Assembly (NCBI GenBank): GCA_018242065.1
Contig: JAFECQ010000009.1
Span: 1 to 64,000, forward strand
Length of the DNA: 64,000 nucleotides
Origin: Pseudomonadota bacterium
GTDB lineage: Bacteria; Pseudomonadota; Alphaproteobacteria; UBA9655
Direction: 5' to 3'
Positions 62,573 through 64,000 of the stretch are shown piece by piece. Positions within the stretch are counted from its first letter, which is position 1, and every line of letters starts with the position of its first letter. The notes beneath the pieces were generated by a model. It saw nothing but the letters and a program-made list of their open reading frames with translations. It searched no databases and was not told where the DNA came from. Both the position numbers and the translations under genes were made by a program.

Positions 62573-63139
62573 ATGAGACTTATTTTTTTGTATTGTTTGT
62601 TTGTTTCAGTTTTCCTTAATTATGTCTTAGAGCTTCCAGCTTTTGGGATGAACCTTGCTGAAGTGGAGGGGACCAAAATCTCAAAAGCAAGGCGAGTTAT
62701 TGTAGCTGAGGATGCTCTGGCGACTCAGAAAGTTTATAAACATTTTCTACGTGCTCCACTATATGAGCTTACCCTCGTAGAAAATGGCACCAAATTGCTT
62801 GAACAATATGTTCTAGATCAATTTGATTTGATTATAACCGATGGTAATATGCCTGAAATGGATGGATATGAAGCTGTAACAAAACTCGTTCAAAAATATG
62901 GAAAGTTGAACTTGCCTCCAATTATTGCGATAACTTCAAATAACTCACCTGAAGAAATGGCGCAGTTTTTTAAGGCGGGGGCGGATGGATTTGTTCCAAA
63001 ACCTATCGTTAAACATTCTTTATTTGCTGAAATAAATCGTTTTTTTGTGAACGCTGATACTAGAGTTGCTCCAATCACGGATGACCTTACGATTATTGAT
63101 AGATTTAACAACCTTAAGCTTAATTCATTATCTCCGTAG
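62573..63139 (+). CDS. Exported CheY-like receiver domain protein
   Basis: 188 residues. The N-terminus MRLIFLYCLFVSVFLNYVLE with LPAFG is a strong signal-peptide-like segment. A complete receiver domain follows (about 40-160): acidic pair E46/D47 (VAEDA), phospho-acceptor D90 (IITDGNMPEMDGYEA), T121 (AITS) and K143 (FVPKPI). No output or kinase domain is present; the C-terminal 30 residues are unstructured. Receiver domains normally work in the cytoplasm, so export is unusual. Alternatively the hydrophobic segment anchors the domain with the receiver inside. Ends 20 bases into the convergent lipoprotein gene. No histidine kinase gene lies in the window. Confidence 0.85.
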   Translation: MRLIFLYCLFVSVFLNYVLELPAFGMNLAEVEGTKISKARRVIVAEDALATQKVYKHFLRAPLYELTLVENGTKLLEQYVLDQFDLIITDGNMPEMDGYEAVTKLVQKYGKLNLPPIIAITSNNSPEEMAQFFKAGADGFVPKPIVKHSLFAEINRFFVNADTRVAPITDDLTIIDRFNNLKLNSLSP

Positions 63140-63956
63140 GATGTGAAATCCCAAGCATCTCATGAAGGACGTCTCGTTCAACCACATACTTGCTCGCTGC
63201 GCGGATGATCATAATTCTTGTGTAATCGTCGAGAGCTTCGGCAAGCGTATCCATGACAACGGCGTCATCTATTTCGTCCTCATAACTCGCTATTTTTTGC
63301 AGATAATTCGTTGTCTTTAACTGGGGATCTTTAGGCGCTACAATTTCCCCATCCAGAATAAGGGCTTCTGTCATCGGCATTCCCATTTTTTGCTGAAACC
63401 AATCCTGAATATTCTTATAGGAAATGCCAAATTTTTTAGCATCCGGATTCATAGATAAATAACGTATGGCTTTGTACTGTCGTTCTTGGGGTGTCCGGGC
63501 TTCAAACTGCCACTTTTGATTCATCAGGTTAATTACTTGATATATAACGTAATCTTTTTCTGTGATTCCATATTCCTCAAGATTTTCTAAGATTTGATCA
63601 CGGGTGGCTGATGCGCCCTTTAATTCAGGCGTATGTGTTTTTAGCCTAAATTTAACAGCGTTAGGCTTGACTTGCTTCTCAATAGAGTGCCCTTGTAAAA
63701 GGACGACTTGCGGCTTCCATTTTTCAATAAGGTTTTCAATGAGATCGGTGGATGCTTTTGTATTATCCATGCTTACTGCGACATACATGATTTTTTTAGA
63801 GCCAACATTATACGCAAGCCCATAGGGAATCTGACTTGGCTGCGTGTTTTCAAGTTCTTGCGACCACGCTTTTTTTAAGGAATGGTCAGGGTTATAAGCA
63901 GTTTGACAACCAACGAGGGGGAGGAGGGCAGTAAGTAAGCTGAGTTTGAACTTCAT
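63120..63956 (-). CDS. Probable lipoprotein of unknown function
   Basis: 278 residues. Lipobox LLPLVGCQ with Cys17, so lipidated and anchored in the envelope. The mature part starts polar, then YGLAYNVGSKKIMYVAVSMD and a helical C-terminal half (SYEDEIDDAVVMDTLAEALD, VLHEMLGISHP). A faint resemblance to TraB/GumN-type folds (VALLQGHS-like segment) was considered, but I cannot support a family. Convergent with the exported receiver gene, overlapping by 20 bases. Confidence 0.7.
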   Translation of the reverse strand: MKFKLSLLTALLPLVGCQTAYNPDHSLKKAWSQELENTQPSQIPYGLAYNVGSKKIMYVAVSMDNTKASTDLIENLIEKWKPQVVLLQGHSIEKQVKPNAVKFRLKTHTPELKGASATRDQILENLEEYGITEKDYVIYQVINLMNQKWQFEARTPQERQYKAIRYLSMNPDAKKFGISYKNIQDWFQQKMGMPMTEALILDGEIVAPKDPQLKTTNYLQKIASYEDEIDDAVVMDTLAEALDDYTRIMIIRAASKYVVERDVLHEMLGISHPTEIMN

Positions 63957-64000
63957 TTTTTATTCCTTTGTTTTCTAAACATAAGAAAGTAAAATATATT

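Overview
The window looks like a chromosomal segment of a low-GC, host-associated alphaproteobacterium. Core genes point to Alphaproteobacteria: split pntAA/pntAB/pntB, hflK-hflC-htrA, topA-dprA-plsY, lpxD-fabZ-lpxA-lpxI-lpxB, EipB (DUF1849), a CpoB/YbgF protein, an ATP12-type F1 assembly chaperone, a frataxin, an NDUFAF5-like methyltransferase and an initiator tRNA of the alphaproteobacterial type. Many unknown exported proteins with eukaryote-like features (papain-like protease, F-box-like motif, cysteine-rich peptides, a giant repeat protein), together with a decayed palindromic repeat landscape, suggest an obligate or facultative intracellular lineage of the Holosporales/Rickettsiales kind. 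That placement is inference; no 16S or phylogeny was available.

Layout. 1-139: tail of a repeat-encoding gene. 231-6420 (minus): plsY-dprA-topA-rnr, a tightly overlapping operon. 6455-8903: palindromic repeats flanking four small exported proteins, three with near-identical signal peptides. 9049-15480: cpoB (invaded by a palindrome), a CofE-like ligase, hflK-hflC-htrA (minus) and divergent mrp. 15678-19880: a 1400-residue exported repeat protein. 20009-26252: SemiSWEET, methyltransferase, RluD-type synthase, ATP12, two exported unknowns, an MsbA-like exporter and frataxin. 26450-29152: papain-like protease, an exported unknown, two small charged proteins and tRNA-fMet. 29310-33258: SIMPL protein, a TrpXYZ-type ABC importer and ferredoxin. 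33572-35936 (minus): dacA followed by two exported histidine phosphatases. 36131-40060: ribokinase and PutA. 40803-45204: lipid A operon. 46170-49013: transhydrogenase. 49093-50148: F-box-like exported protein. 50234-55750 (minus): hfq-hflX, HAD phosphatase, phosphoribosyltransferase plus hydrolase pair, pepA. 55905-58742: EipB and two exported unknowns. 59135-62265 (minus): holC, thrS, infC. 62573-63956: an exported CheY-like receiver protein and a lipoprotein.

How it fits together. Housekeeping blocks cover envelope building (PlsY, Lpx, DacA, EipB, CpoB), membrane proteolysis (HflKC, HtrA), respiration and redox (PntAB, ATP12, NDUFAF5-like, frataxin, Mrp, FdxA) and scavenging (PutA, TrpXYZ, PepA, SemiSWEET). 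Between them sit about eighteen predicted exported proteins, many without recognisable function, usually monocistronic and with their own terminators. These are the best candidates for host-interaction factors. Three related palindromic repeat types (CCCGGG-bearing, GTCATTGCGAGG/GCAATCCAG-bearing and a CCAAGG-bearing variant) occupy most larger gaps; one lies inside the 5' end of cpoB and one element is split by others.
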